Below are positions 7,933 through 15,968 of a DNA stretch of 64,000 bases, one piece after another. The notes under the pieces were generated by a model, which was given only the letters and a program-made list of their open reading frames with translations, ran no database searches and was not told the origin of the DNA. Position 1 is the first letter of the stretch; each line of letters opens with the position of its first letter. The translations under genes were made by a program, and so were the position numbers. The stretch comes from Commensalibacter papalotli (ex Servin-Garciduenas et al. 2014) (lineage in GTDB: Bacteria; Pseudomonadota; Alphaproteobacteria; Acetobacterales; Acetobacteraceae), in NCBI RefSeq assembly GCF_000527695.1, contig NZ_ATSX01000001.1:1240001-1304000 (forward strand). Direction: 5' to 3'.

Positions 7933-8997
7933 TTAGGTTTTAACGCTATAGGCAATCATTTTTCTCATTAAAGTAGAACAAGGATAATGATGCAACTCTT
8001 TTAAATCAAGCCATATATTTTTTTGATCTTGCGTTATAAAATCAGGATGGCCAACAAGAGCATATAGTCGGATTTTTAAAGTAAAATGCGTAAAGACATG
8101 TTTAATATCCCCAAGCTTTTTATATTCTCCTTTACAATCCGTCTCAATGATCGCTTGTTCCAAAGAAGGAAATTGCTCTGACCATATCGTACTTGGCAGC
8201 TCCATTGTCCCTGCCAAAACTCCTTTTTCTGGGCGTTTGCGAAATAATAACTGTCCTTGACTATTTTGAATAAATAAAGAAACTCCAAACTTTGTTGGTT
8301 TTTCTGCTTTTTTTTGTTTTTTTGGCAAAAGATCTGCTATTTTTTCCTGATGAGCTTTACATACATCAGACAAAGGACAAATTAAACATAAGGGATTTTT
8401 AGGTTTACAGATAGTTGCTCCGATATCAAATAATCCTTGGGCAAAATCACCTGGCCTGACCAAGGCCTCTTCATGATTATTCAATGTTTTCGCTAACATT
8501 GCCAAAGCTGGTTTTGATGAAGGTAAGGGCTCTTGAACAGCAAATAATCTTGCTGTAATACGCTCTACATTCCCATCTATCGGAACATAAGGTTGATTAT
8601 AACCAATCGATAAAATCGCAGCAGAGGTATATTCTCCAATACCAGGTAAAGCCTTGAGTGCTTCTTGTGTCTTAGGAACCGCACCGCCTTGTTTTACGAT
8701 TTCTTGCACGCAACGATGCAAGTTTCTTGCTCGACTATAATACCCTAGCCCTGTCCACATGGCCATAATTTTATCTAGTGGGGCGTGTGCCATATCATTA
8801 AGCGTTGGAAAATTTTTGATAAAGTTGTTAAAGTAAGGAATAACGGTTGCAACCTGAGTTTGTTGCAACATAATTTCGCTAAGCAATACGTGATAAGGAT
8901 TTGGTATTGTTCCAGTTTTTGCTCGCCATGGCAAAATGCGTTGATGTTGGTCATACCAATGTAAAATCAAAGTGGCATATGAGTTTTGAGTCGACAT
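7933..8997 (-). CDS. mutY: A/G-specific adenine DNA glycosylase
   Basis: Removes adenine mispaired with 8-oxoguanine. The HhH-GPD core shows MLQQTQV with the catalytic Glu just before (SEIMLQQTQV), the hairpin LPGIGEYTSAAI, and the catalytic Asp in VPIDGNVERI. The [4Fe-4S] cluster spacing C-x6-C-x2-C-x5-C is intact (CKPKNPLC..CPLSDVC). A NUDIX-like C-terminal domain that recognises 8-oxoG follows. An ATG at 9087 is in frame, but the family normally starts about 12 residues before WYD, which supports 8997 (MSTQNSYAT). The start lies 23 bp or less from the divergent dciA start, so both promoters must overlap coding DNA. Confidence 0.93.
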   Translation of the reverse strand: MSTQNSYATLILHWYDQHQRILPWRAKTGTIPNPYHVLLSEIMLQQTQVATVIPYFNNFIKNFPTLNDMAHAPLDKIMAMWTGLGYYSRARNLHRCVQEIVKQGGAVPKTQEALKALPGIGEYTSAAILSIGYNQPYVPIDGNVERITARLFAVQEPLPSSKPALAMLAKTLNNHEEALVRPGDFAQGLFDIGATICKPKNPLCLICPLSDVCKAHQEKIADLLPKKQKKAEKPTKFGVSLFIQNSQGQLLFRKRPEKGVLAGTMELPSTIWSEQFPSLEQAIIETDCKGEYKKLGDIKHVFTHFTLKIRLYALVGHPDFITQDQKNIWLDLKELHHYPCSTLMRKMIAYSVKT

Positions 8998-9020
8998 ATA
9001 AGGAAATGGTGCCTTTAACC

Positions 9021-9527
9021 ATGAATGAAGAACAGAGTAGCCAGGATGAATATTATAGTACAGATTATCCTGTAAATAAATCAGCAAAACGAAGTTATGA
9101 TATGCATCAAATAGCTGGCACCATTCAACGGGTAACTCGCCCTATTTTTAAACAAAAAATAATTTCTAATACTCAATTAATGACCGATTGGAGTGATATT
9201 ATCGGTCACCATTATGGAAAATTAAGTTTTCCATATCGACTTGCCAATGGGACCTTAACTATTGCTTGTACCAGCACCACTGCCGCAGAAATGCAATATA
9301 TCACCATTAACCTTATCCAAAAAATTAATATATATTGTGGCCGTACCATAGTTAAAAATATTAAATTTTTGTCTAATCGAAATGCCTTGGCATCTCTACC
9401 CAAAAAACCCAGTTTACCTACTCGCCCCCTTGTCCCTGTTCAAATAGACAATTTTCCCAAAGGCCCTTTGCAAGAAGCTTTGGCAAAACTTGGTGGGCAA
9501 TTACAACATCAAAAAAAAGGAAAATAA
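9021..9527 (+). CDS. DUF721 / DciA-like protein
   Basis: About 168 residues. The central part (QIAGTIQRVTRPIFKQK ... LMTDWSDIIG ... LTIACTSTTAAEMQYI ... IVKNIKFL) follows the DUF721 layout: W-x-x-iVG, a short beta hairpin, an x-W/M-x-x-e-L helix, and a final v-x-x-i-r-f strand. DUF721 proteins include DciA, the ancestral loader of the replicative helicase DnaB. The start is uncertain: ATGs at 9006 and 9021 are both possible; the AAGGAA at 9000-9005 suits 9021 only with a long spacing. The gene is followed 5 bp later by the pta-like gene. Confidence 0.7.
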   Translation: MNEEQSSQDEYYSTDYPVNKSAKRSYDMHQIAGTIQRVTRPIFKQKIISNTQLMTDWSDIIGHHYGKLSFPYRLANGTLTIACTSTTAAEMQYITINLIQKINIYCGRTIVKNIKFLSNRNALASLPKKPSLPTRPLVPVQIDNFPKGPLQEALAKLGGQLQHQKKGK

Positions 9528-9532
9528 TCATT

Positions 9533-10453
9533 ATGTTTGCACATCATGAAAGACTTATTAAAAAAGCTCAAGAAAAAGAAGCTCCGAAATGTGCGGTTTG
9601 TTATCCTTGTGAAATTACAGCGATTGAGTCTGGAATACAGGCTCATAAGCTGGGGTTATTAAACCCTATTTTTGTTGGACCAAGCGATGAAATCAAAGCC
9701 ATTGCAGCTCAACATAATGTTTCTTTGGATGATTATGAAATTGTTGATGCGAGAAGTGAAACTCAAGCTGCTTTTACAAGTGTGCAGTTAATTCGTGAAG
9801 GTAAAGCGCAATTATTAATGAAAGGCAGCTTGCATACAGATGTGATGTTAAAAGCTGTCGTCAATAAAGAAAATGGGTTAAGAACTGGAAAACGCATTAC
9901 TCATGCATTTTTAATGGATGGCCAAGATTGGGAAACACCATATATTATCTCTGATGCTGCGATAAATATCTTCCCTGACCTTGTTACCAAAATGCATATT
10001 GTGCAAAATGCTATTGATTTGCATCATGCATTAGGTTATGGCGTGCCACGCGTTGCCCTTTTATCTGCTGTGGAAATGGTTAACCCTGACATTCCATCAA
10101 CATTGGAGGCTGCTGCCCTTTGCAAAATGGCAGACCGTGGACAAATTACAAACGGGATCTTAGATGGTCCCTTGGCTTTGGATAATGCGGTCAGTCTCAA
10201 AGCTGCCGAGATGAAAAAGCTGGATACGCCAGTAACTGGTAAAGCCCAAATCCTTATTCCGCCCAATCTTGAAGCTGGTAACATTTTATTTAAAGCGCTT
10301 TGCTTTATTGGTGATAAGCCTGCTCATGCTGACAGTGCTGGGATTGTCCTTGGTGCCAAAGCGCCAATTATTTTAACCAGCCGTGCCAGTGGTCTTGATA
10401 GCCGTCTGGTTTCTTGCGCAATGGCGAAATTGACTTACTATCATAGCGTTTAA
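9533..10453 (+). CDS. Phosphate acetyl/butyryltransferase family protein
   Basis: A 306-residue single-domain PTA_PTB protein. Conserved regions are visible: LMKGSLHTDVMLKAV (substrate loop, matching LMKG-x-x-x-t), DAAINIFPDL, LSAVEMVNPDIPST, GILDGPLALDNAVS, ILIPPNLEAGN and the C-terminal VLGAKAPIILTSRA. It transfers acyl groups between CoA and phosphate, giving acetyl- or butyryl-phosphate. It lacks the DRTGG domain of long Pta. No acetate kinase gene is adjacent. Short Pta-like proteins in acetic acid bacteria link to acetate handling, but acetyl versus butyryl specificity cannot be read. Confidence 0.82.
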   Translation: MFAHHERLIKKAQEKEAPKCAVCYPCEITAIESGIQAHKLGLLNPIFVGPSDEIKAIAAQHNVSLDDYEIVDARSETQAAFTSVQLIREGKAQLLMKGSLHTDVMLKAVVNKENGLRTGKRITHAFLMDGQDWETPYIISDAAINIFPDLVTKMHIVQNAIDLHHALGYGVPRVALLSAVEMVNPDIPSTLEAAALCKMADRGQITNGILDGPLALDNAVSLKAAEMKKLDTPVTGKAQILIPPNLEAGNILFKALCFIGDKPAHADSAGIVLGAKAPIILTSRASGLDSRLVSCAMAKLTYYHSV

Positions 10454-10460
10454 TAATATG

Positions 10461-10492
10461 AAAAGAGTGTCTATAACAGGCACTCTTTTTTC
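10461..10492. terminator. Bidirectional terminator
   Basis: AAAAGAGTG (10461-10469) pairs with CACTCTTTT (10481-10489); T tail on + and A/T on -. It ends the pta-like gene and, on the other strand, the Sel1 gene that stops at 10501. Confidence 0.8.
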
Positions 10493-10500
10493 TGTTTTAT

Positions 10501-11481
10501 CTAAAATTCACCAGGCATTATCTTCTTGAACACAGACATACAATATGGATCTGCCCCGCTACAACTTTGCATTGATGCTGTTTTTAACTTCATACAAGCT
10601 AGTTGGTCTTTAAAACATACTTTATTATAATATTTCATATAATTATCAGTATCTTTATCATTAAGAAAAATAATAGCTAATCTATTTGCAGCATTTATAT
10701 ATCCATTATCAGCAGCCTGTTCATATAACTTTATCGCTTGCTGTTTATCTTTGGTAGCACCAAGTCCATTCTCATAACAATTTGCTAAATAGAATAAACC
10801 CTCATTATTTCCTTTATCAGCCAGTTTTTGAAGTATTGCTTTTGCTTTATTATAATTTTTATCAACTCCATTAACACCTCTTAAATACCATTGACCAAGC
10901 TTACTCATTGCTTCATCTAAACCTTGATCAGCTGCTTTTACCATCCATGGGCCTGCTTTTTCACTTATTTTATCATCATCAGAATTTGAGGCATAATACA
11001 TAGCCAACTCATATTGTATCTTAGTATCACCTTTATTCACTAGACTCAACAGTAGATTTTCTAGTTTTTTCTTCGTTTCAGATACTATTTTTCTTGCATT
11101 TTCACTATAATTATAATCATTACTTGATATTATTTTTTTATAATATGCTATAAGTTCTTGCTGCGCATTAACATTACCTTGATGAGCTGCTTTTCCAAAC
11201 CATTCTTGTAATTTAAGCTCTGAATAACTGTCTGATGTGTACGAATATGGATCAGCTTTACCTTTATAAAACATTCCCAAATCATATTGAGCCTGTGCAT
11301 CGCCAGCATTTGCTTTTTTACTTAGATCTTGAAATTTATCCAACTCTTTCTGAGCTTCTGTATTTCCAATTGATGCCTCTTTCTTTAGCCCAGCAACATA
11401 TTCATCTGTTGTTTCTGCATACACAGAACTGATTGGCAACAACAAAGCCGTAGCCATTAATAACAATTTTAATTTCACCAA
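10501..11481 (-). CDS. Secreted Sel1-repeat protein
   Basis: A 326-residue protein with a clear signal peptide (KLKLLLMATALLLPISSVYA). Several Sel1-like repeats follow, for example AQYDLGMFYKGKA, AAHQGNVNAQQELIAYY, AADQGLDEAMSKLGQWYLRG and LAEK-type units ending ANCYENGLG..QAIKLYEQAAD. The C-terminus is Cys-rich (CFKDQLACMK, SCSGADPYC), which suggests disulphides in the periplasm. Sel1 proteins are adaptor or scaffold proteins; a precise role cannot be given. Two related, damaged Sel1 sequences follow at 12671 and 13536 on the other strand. Confidence 0.85.
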   Translation of the reverse strand: MVKLKLLLMATALLLPISSVYAETTDEYVAGLKKEASIGNTEAQKELDKFQDLSKKANAGDAQAQYDLGMFYKGKADPYSYTSDSYSELKLQEWFGKAAHQGNVNAQQELIAYYKKIISSNDYNYSENARKIVSETKKKLENLLLSLVNKGDTKIQYELAMYYASNSDDDKISEKAGPWMVKAADQGLDEAMSKLGQWYLRGVNGVDKNYNKAKAILQKLADKGNNEGLFYLANCYENGLGATKDKQQAIKLYEQAADNGYINAANRLAIIFLNDKDTDNYMKYYNKVCFKDQLACMKLKTASMQSCSGADPYCMSVFKKIMPGEF

Positions 11482-11600
11482 TATTCTCCTTAATTAATTC
11501 TTTATTAATTAATACATAACACTAATAAAAATATCATATCATACCCTTAATGACATAAAATATTAATAGTTTGATCTTCATCCATTCTCTATGATATTAA

Positions 11601-11651
11601 TCTTATTCTTATTCTTATTCTTATTCTTATTCTTATTCTTATTCTTATTCT
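11601..11651. repeat. Hexanucleotide tandem repeat (TCTTAT)8.5 before the EamA gene
   Basis: Fifty-one bp of perfect TCTTAT units, ending 17 bp before the ATG at 11669. A TGA at 11651-11653 stops the matching reading frame, so the repeat is not an N-terminal coding extension. Perfect short repeats this close to a start codon often vary in copy number and alter promoter or ribosome-site spacing. Confidence 0.9.
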
Positions 11652-11668
11652 GATCATAAGTTCATCTC

Positions 11669-12571
11669 ATGCCTCGAAATAATCAATTCTTGGGCATTAT
11701 TGCCGTTATTATTGCAGCTGTTTTATGGGGAACCACAGGGGTCAGTGCGTCTTTTGCACCAGAGGTCAGTCCGATTGCTATTGGCTCTATGGCTATGGGT
11801 GTTGGCGGGTTATTACAAACAGTTATTGCGATAAAATCTATTCATATATATCGCTTTAATTTATATAAAAATTGGCAATATGTGCTGTGTGGCGGCCTAT
11901 CTGTTGCTATTTATCCTTTGGCTTTTTATGCATCTATGCGTATGGCTGGGGTGACTATTGGCACAGTGATTTCTATTGGATCTGCCCCTTTATTATCCGC
12001 AATTATCGAAGCAATTATGGAAAAGGCAAGATTTTCAATTAAATGGATCATAGGAGCCAGTTTAGGAATTTTAGGTATTGCTTTATTATCCTTTGCTGGG
12101 CAAGGACATCACACAGTTAACACAGAACATACTAATATAACCATAGGAATAGGTCTTGCCCTTCTTGCGGGATTAACTTATGCACTTTACTCTTGGATTG
12201 CTCGGTACCTAATGATGCAGCACATTCAGTCCAAGGCCGCTATGGGGTCTATTTTTGGACTTGGAGGACTATTATTAATGCCTGTTTTATTTTTAACAGG
12301 CTCTGCATTTCTTAACTCGTGGAATAATGCCGCTGTAGGAGTTTATATGGCTTTAATCCCTATGTTTTTAGGCTATATTTGCTTTGGCTTCGGACTAGCC
12401 AGGATTGCCACTAGCACAGCTATTATTATTACTTTGTTTGAGCCAATTGTCGCTGCTCTATTAGCGGTTACAATTATTAATGAAAATTTATCAGGACTTG
12501 GATGGTTAGGTGTTATTCTGATCTTTTTATGTTTAGTCTGTGTCATTACGCCTACCCGAAAAAAAACTTAG
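11669..12571 (+). CDS. EamA-family (DMT) transporter
   Basis: A 300-residue protein with ten predicted membrane helices in two EamA halves. The first half begins VIIAAVLWGTTGVSA, the typical AallWGtn pattern. The second starts GLALLAGLTYALYSW and ends FEPIVAALLAVTIINENLSG, the PvxaallaxliLgE motif. Such proteins export amino acids or metabolites; substrate unknown. No Shine-Dalgarno is visible; instead the leader is the TCTTAT repeat tract, which may tune expression. The stop is not followed by a clear terminator. Confidence 0.85.
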   Translation: MPRNNQFLGIIAVIIAAVLWGTTGVSASFAPEVSPIAIGSMAMGVGGLLQTVIAIKSIHIYRFNLYKNWQYVLCGGLSVAIYPLAFYASMRMAGVTIGTVISIGSAPLLSAIIEAIMEKARFSIKWIIGASLGILGIALLSFAGQGHHTVNTEHTNITIGIGLALLAGLTYALYSWIARYLMMQHIQSKAAMGSIFGLGGLLLMPVLFLTGSAFLNSWNNAAVGVYMALIPMFLGYICFGFGLARIATSTAIIITLFEPIVAALLAVTIINENLSGLGWLGVILIFLCLVCVITPTRKKT

Positions 12572-12670
12572 TATAATTAAAATAATCTCATTTTCTAAAA
12601 GAGTCATATATCCGCTTGAAAATCATATGATAGAGTATTTTACCTGAACTTTATTCAAATAGGATAAATT

Positions 12671-13162
12671 ATGTCTTTTAAACTCTCTTCTTATCTCCTT
12701 TGTGGTATGTTTCTTTGTTCAATAATATCCTTATCAGCACATTCGAAAGATATTTAATCTATCGAAAAATTGGCTAATCAAGGAGATGCCAAAGCTCAGT
12801 ATGAATGGGGGATTCTTCTTGTAGATGGTAACAAAGTAAAACAAGATACCATTACAGGCAGAAAATGGATCGAAAAAGCCGCCAAACAAGGGTATACAGA
12901 TGCTCAAACAAATATAGGCAGTATGTATTATTTTGGGGTGAAGCCTATGACACAGGATTATAACCAAGCAAAAACATGGTTTGAAAAGGCTGCTGCTCAA
13001 GAAAATATGACTGCAAAAAATTATCTTGCAGATATTTCTTGCTTTGGTCAAGGCGTCCCTATGGATACCAATAAAGCTAAATCATTATATAAAACGCTTT
13101 GTGACGAAGGCCAAGAAACAGCTTGCAATACCTATAAAGACATTGAACAAAATAGGAAATAA
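12671..13162 (+). pseudogene. Sel1-repeat protein gene interrupted by an in-frame TAA
   Basis: The reading frame from ATG 12671 encodes a signal peptide (MSFKLSSYLLCGMFLCSIIS, then LSAHSKDI), meets TAA at 12755-12757, and continues in the same frame as a good Sel1 protein: SIEKLANQGDAKAQYEWG, then WIEKAAKQGYTDAQTNIGSMYYFG and WFEKAAAQENMTAKNYLAD, with the C-terminal Cys of the neighbouring Sel1 family. A TTG at 12770 could restart translation, but without a signal peptide and without a clear ribosome site. A single substitution in a Glu/Lys/Gln codon explains the stop. It may be a true nonsense mutation, or a sequencing error. Confidence 0.75.
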
Positions 13163-13229
13163 TTTCCCTAACCATGAGATATCAAACACACTATAAATAC
13201 CTCATGTTTTTATTTTGAAAGCCTGACTG

Positions 13230-13481
13230 ATGCTCCAAATTATTCTCATTATTGTTGGTGTCTTAATTATAATAGCCAGTTTTATATTTTATAGTTTTCT
13301 TGTAGAATTTGCCCACGGAATGGCGAGTACAGGCTGTGGGCAATATTGTTCTATTCGATGGAGTGATTTTGATTTCACCAACAGTGATGCACTAATCTTT
13401 TATATTCCTGCTGCCTTTGGGTTAATATTAATGATACTGGGTATCTATATATATTACCGTCGGAAAAATAAGCATCATTAA
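13230..13481 (+). CDS. Small two-helix membrane protein, 83 aa
   Basis: Residues 2-27 (LQIILIIVGVLIIIASFIF) and about 55-77 (ALIFYIPAAFGLILMILGIY) are strongly hydrophobic. The connecting loop has a C-x3-C (GCGQYC) that would face the periplasm, and the tail is basic (YYRRKNKHH). No family recognised and no clear ribosome site. A hairpin (13498-13522) follows. It lies between two damaged Sel1 genes, so its own expression is uncertain. Confidence 0.5.
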   Translation: MLQIILIIVGVLIIIASFIFYSFLVEFAHGMASTGCGQYCSIRWSDFDFTNSDALIFYIPAAFGLILMILGIYIYYRRKNKHH

Positions 13482-13497
13482 ACGAAGACTGCTGATT

Positions 13498-13522
13498 TCA
13501 ATCCTAGTAAAAAAAGGATTGA
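13498..13522 (+). terminator. Weak terminator-like hairpin
   Basis: TCAATCCT (13498-13505) and AGGATTGA (13515-13522) form a perfect 8-bp stem with an A-rich loop, 17 bp after the 83-aa gene. No T run follows, so termination is doubtful. Confidence 0.35.
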
Positions 13523-13535
13523 TAGTGTCTATATT

Positions 13536-13778
13536 GTGAAAAGAGATGTAAAAAATACATTGAATTTTGCACCGATGAAACGAAAAAATAGTAGTATTTC
13601 ATCTACGCAATATAATCTTGGATTAAAGTATAAAATAGGCGACGGCATTAAGAAAGATTACTTTGAAGCCGTCAAATGCTCTACAAAAGCTGCAAATCAA
13701 TGCTATACAGTGGGTAATTATAATATTGGTGTTATTTACACAAACATCAAATATCTTGTGAAGCTTATGTTAAATTAA
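13536..13778 (+). pseudogene. Sel1-repeat gene fragment
   Basis: A GTG-initiated frame of 80 codons holds one recognisable Sel1 repeat (TQYNLGLKYKIGDGIKKDYF, then EAVKCSTKAANQ) and the beginning of a second (GNYNIGVIYTN) before it stops. No signal peptide and no ribosome site. It looks like the remnant of a longer Sel1 gene related to those at 10501 and 12671. Confidence 0.5.
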
Positions 13779-13822
13779 ACAAGAAATAACATTTGTTAAG
13801 TATATTTTATTTATAACAATAT

Positions 13823-14770
13823 TTATCTACCCGTCTGCACTGCATAGTCTGATATAGGATATTCATGATGCATGACATTTTTACTTACCATAAAATTAAT
13901 AAATTTCTGAGTTTTAGGTTGGTCTATCTTTCCTGGCTCTTTACTGTTCAAAGGTAAAGTTGCTTGCCATGCTGCTTTGTTTAATGATGTATTGAGTTCA
14001 GGATGATCCTTGATTGCTTTGTTTAATATTTCATCAGGATGAACCTGTAAATACTCGTTTCCTTCTTTCAAAGCCTGCATAAATCTGCCAATTTTAGGTT
14101 CTTTGGTTTTATCTGGACGAGCTACAAAAATAAGCTCATCATATGTCGGCACACCGTAATCTTCAGGATAAAAATACGAAACAGGCACGTTTCGCTGTTG
14201 TAAATCAAACAATTCATAGTTCCGTCCTGCTCCGATCACAGCATCCACAGCCCCTGTCATCAAAGCCTGTTCTAATTGAAAATTAACAGTAACCAGCTGT
14301 ACATCCGACAAAGATAATCCTGCACTGGTCAGCATCGTTCCTAATACAACTTGTTGATCTCCTGCAATAGCAACGCCTATTTTTTTCCCTTTAAGCTCTT
14401 TAATAGACTTAATATCACCTTTGGTAATCAACACATCCAAAGGTTGATTTAACAATGATCCTACTTGCACCAAAGGGATGTGTTTATCCACCATCATTCC
14501 CAACTGAATAGGATAAGAAATCGCCAAATCCGCCTGACCTGCTGCAACCAACCGAGGAGGTGTTCCAGGATCAGCGGGTGCAATTAACTCCACATCCAAC
14601 CCATGCCTTGCAAACGCCCCACTATATTGTGCAGCCAAAAGCGATTGATGCCCCGCATTTAAAAACCAATCCAAAATCACAGTCACTTTGTCATTAGCAT
14701 TGGCAAAGCTACCAAACACACACCCAAAACATACTATAAAAGTAATTAAGAAACATTGTATTTTATTCAT
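13823..14770 (-). CDS. NMT1/THI5-like (ThiY-type) substrate-binding protein
   Basis: A 315-residue periplasmic binding protein with signal peptide (CFLITFIVCFGCVFGSFANA). The mature start VTVILDWFLNAGHQSLLAAQ is the classic NMT1/ThiY opening (vxLdWxpNxxHxgxyvA), followed by GTPPRLVAAGQADLAIS and QPLDVLI. Relatives bind pyrimidine precursors of thiamin (HMP, FAMP) for an ABC importer. No ATPase or permease gene is adjacent. The TPP riboswitch-controlled TonB receptor lies two genes upstream on the same strand, which supports a thiamin-related substrate. Confidence 0.8.
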   Translation of the reverse strand: MNKIQCFLITFIVCFGCVFGSFANANDKVTVILDWFLNAGHQSLLAAQYSGAFARHGLDVELIAPADPGTPPRLVAAGQADLAISYPIQLGMMVDKHIPLVQVGSLLNQPLDVLITKGDIKSIKELKGKKIGVAIAGDQQVVLGTMLTSAGLSLSDVQLVTVNFQLEQALMTGAVDAVIGAGRNYELFDLQQRNVPVSYFYPEDYGVPTYDELIFVARPDKTKEPKIGRFMQALKEGNEYLQVHPDEILNKAIKDHPELNTSLNKAAWQATLPLNSKEPGKIDQPKTQKFINFMVSKNVMHHEYPISDYAVQTGR

Positions 14771-14823
14771 CTTTTCTCGTATTTTATTTATTTTTATTGA
14801 TAATTATAAAACTAGAAATTTAG

Positions 14824-15915
14824 TTATTTATCACCTCTAACATTACTTTGCTGAGGTATATATTGTCCCAAGAGGTATGCCACCATAATAACAATACCAA
14901 CATACAATAAGCTTAAATCCCGCACCTCACCAGCATAACAAAACAAAAAATATAAAGGGATATTAATAATCAAAGCCAAACGAATATGATTTTTTATAAA
15001 ATTAGGAATTGTCTGCCACGTACTTATAAAAAGCATTACAAAGAATATCATAGATAAAACAAGTTCAGAACCACGGGACAAGTTTGGGATACCATAAGTC
15101 AAATCATGCTGACGATATATTGTAAAATGCGTTAACAAATCCCAATTATCATATAGATGAAATTCAAAAACACCACCGGGACTTGATAAATACATATATT
15201 TTAAAATAACATTAAAAATTCCAGATAAGATAACCAAACCTGAAATTCCAAACAATGCCTTTTTCATCGTAAGCTTATGTTTCATTATTGGAAATAAAAC
15301 TATAATAAAAAAGAAATACGTCTCTTTATTTAAAGTTGCTAATATTGTGATAACAACTAATAAACTATATTTTTCTTTAATTGTGCATAAAAAAGCTGCT
15401 GCCATAAATAGAATTTCTGGATAATCATAATAATGCCCGCCGTTAGTTTGAAAATAAGGGAAAAATAATGCCATGATAGTCGGAGCAAAAATAGCAATAA
15501 TATTATTACATCCCAAATTTATCAAAGTTAATCTTAGAATATACAAACTGAAGAAAATACAAAAGAAACTAACAATATACATCAACAAATATGCAAATTT
15601 ATGCAGTGTTTGATTCATCTTTTGCGATGCAACATAATAATCAGCAGGATTAAATCTCTTTAAAATAACTTGTTGCAATGTTGCAGGTATAACATTTTCA
15701 ATGTGTACAGCAATTTGAGGGACTAACTGTCTATAAATAAACGGTTTATGTGCTGTATTATTAAAAATTGCATCTGGAGTAAATCTGTCATCATTCTCTC
15801 CCAAACCCCATTTAGAAATAGATCCTGAAAAGCTTGCAGATGCAATTACCCAAAAAATAATAAACAAATATATTATATTTGAAATTGATTTAAATTTAGT
15901 ATTCATACAATTCAC
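14824..15915 (-). CDS. Polytopic membrane protein, possible GT-C type
   Basis: A 363-residue protein with about eight to ten hydrophobic helices. After the first helix comes a periplasmic-type loop with KPFIYRQLVPQ, resembling the PFvYRvLvP motif of bacterial GT-C-like membrane proteins; NGGHYYDYPEILFM and LATLNKETYFF are further features of that group. Function unknown. It sits between the TPP-controlled receptor (53 bp upstream) and the ThiY-like gene (53 bp downstream), so it may share their transcript, but nothing in the protein points to thiamin. An ATG at 15906 is an alternative start. Confidence 0.6.
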   Translation of the reverse strand: MNCMNTKFKSISNIIYLFIIFWVIASASFSGSISKWGLGENDDRFTPDAIFNNTAHKPFIYRQLVPQIAVHIENVIPATLQQVILKRFNPADYYVASQKMNQTLHKFAYLLMYIVSFFCIFFSLYILRLTLINLGCNNIIAIFAPTIMALFFPYFQTNGGHYYDYPEILFMAAAFLCTIKEKYSLLVVITILATLNKETYFFFIIVLFPIMKHKLTMKKALFGISGLVILSGIFNVILKYMYLSSPGGVFEFHLYDNWDLLTHFTIYRQHDLTYGIPNLSRGSELVLSMIFFVMLFISTWQTIPNFIKNHIRLALIINIPLYFLFCYAGEVRDLSLLYVGIVIMVAYLLGQYIPQQSNVRGDK

Positions 15916-15968
15916 AAACCCATTAAAATAAAAAGACTATATAAAACTCATCTTAAATCAAATTTCTT

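Noticed and set aside
7908-7955. Longer start for hemH at 7955
   Set aside because: It would overlap mutY and lacks a ribosome site, while ATG 7907 has AGGA at a good distance and gives normal length.
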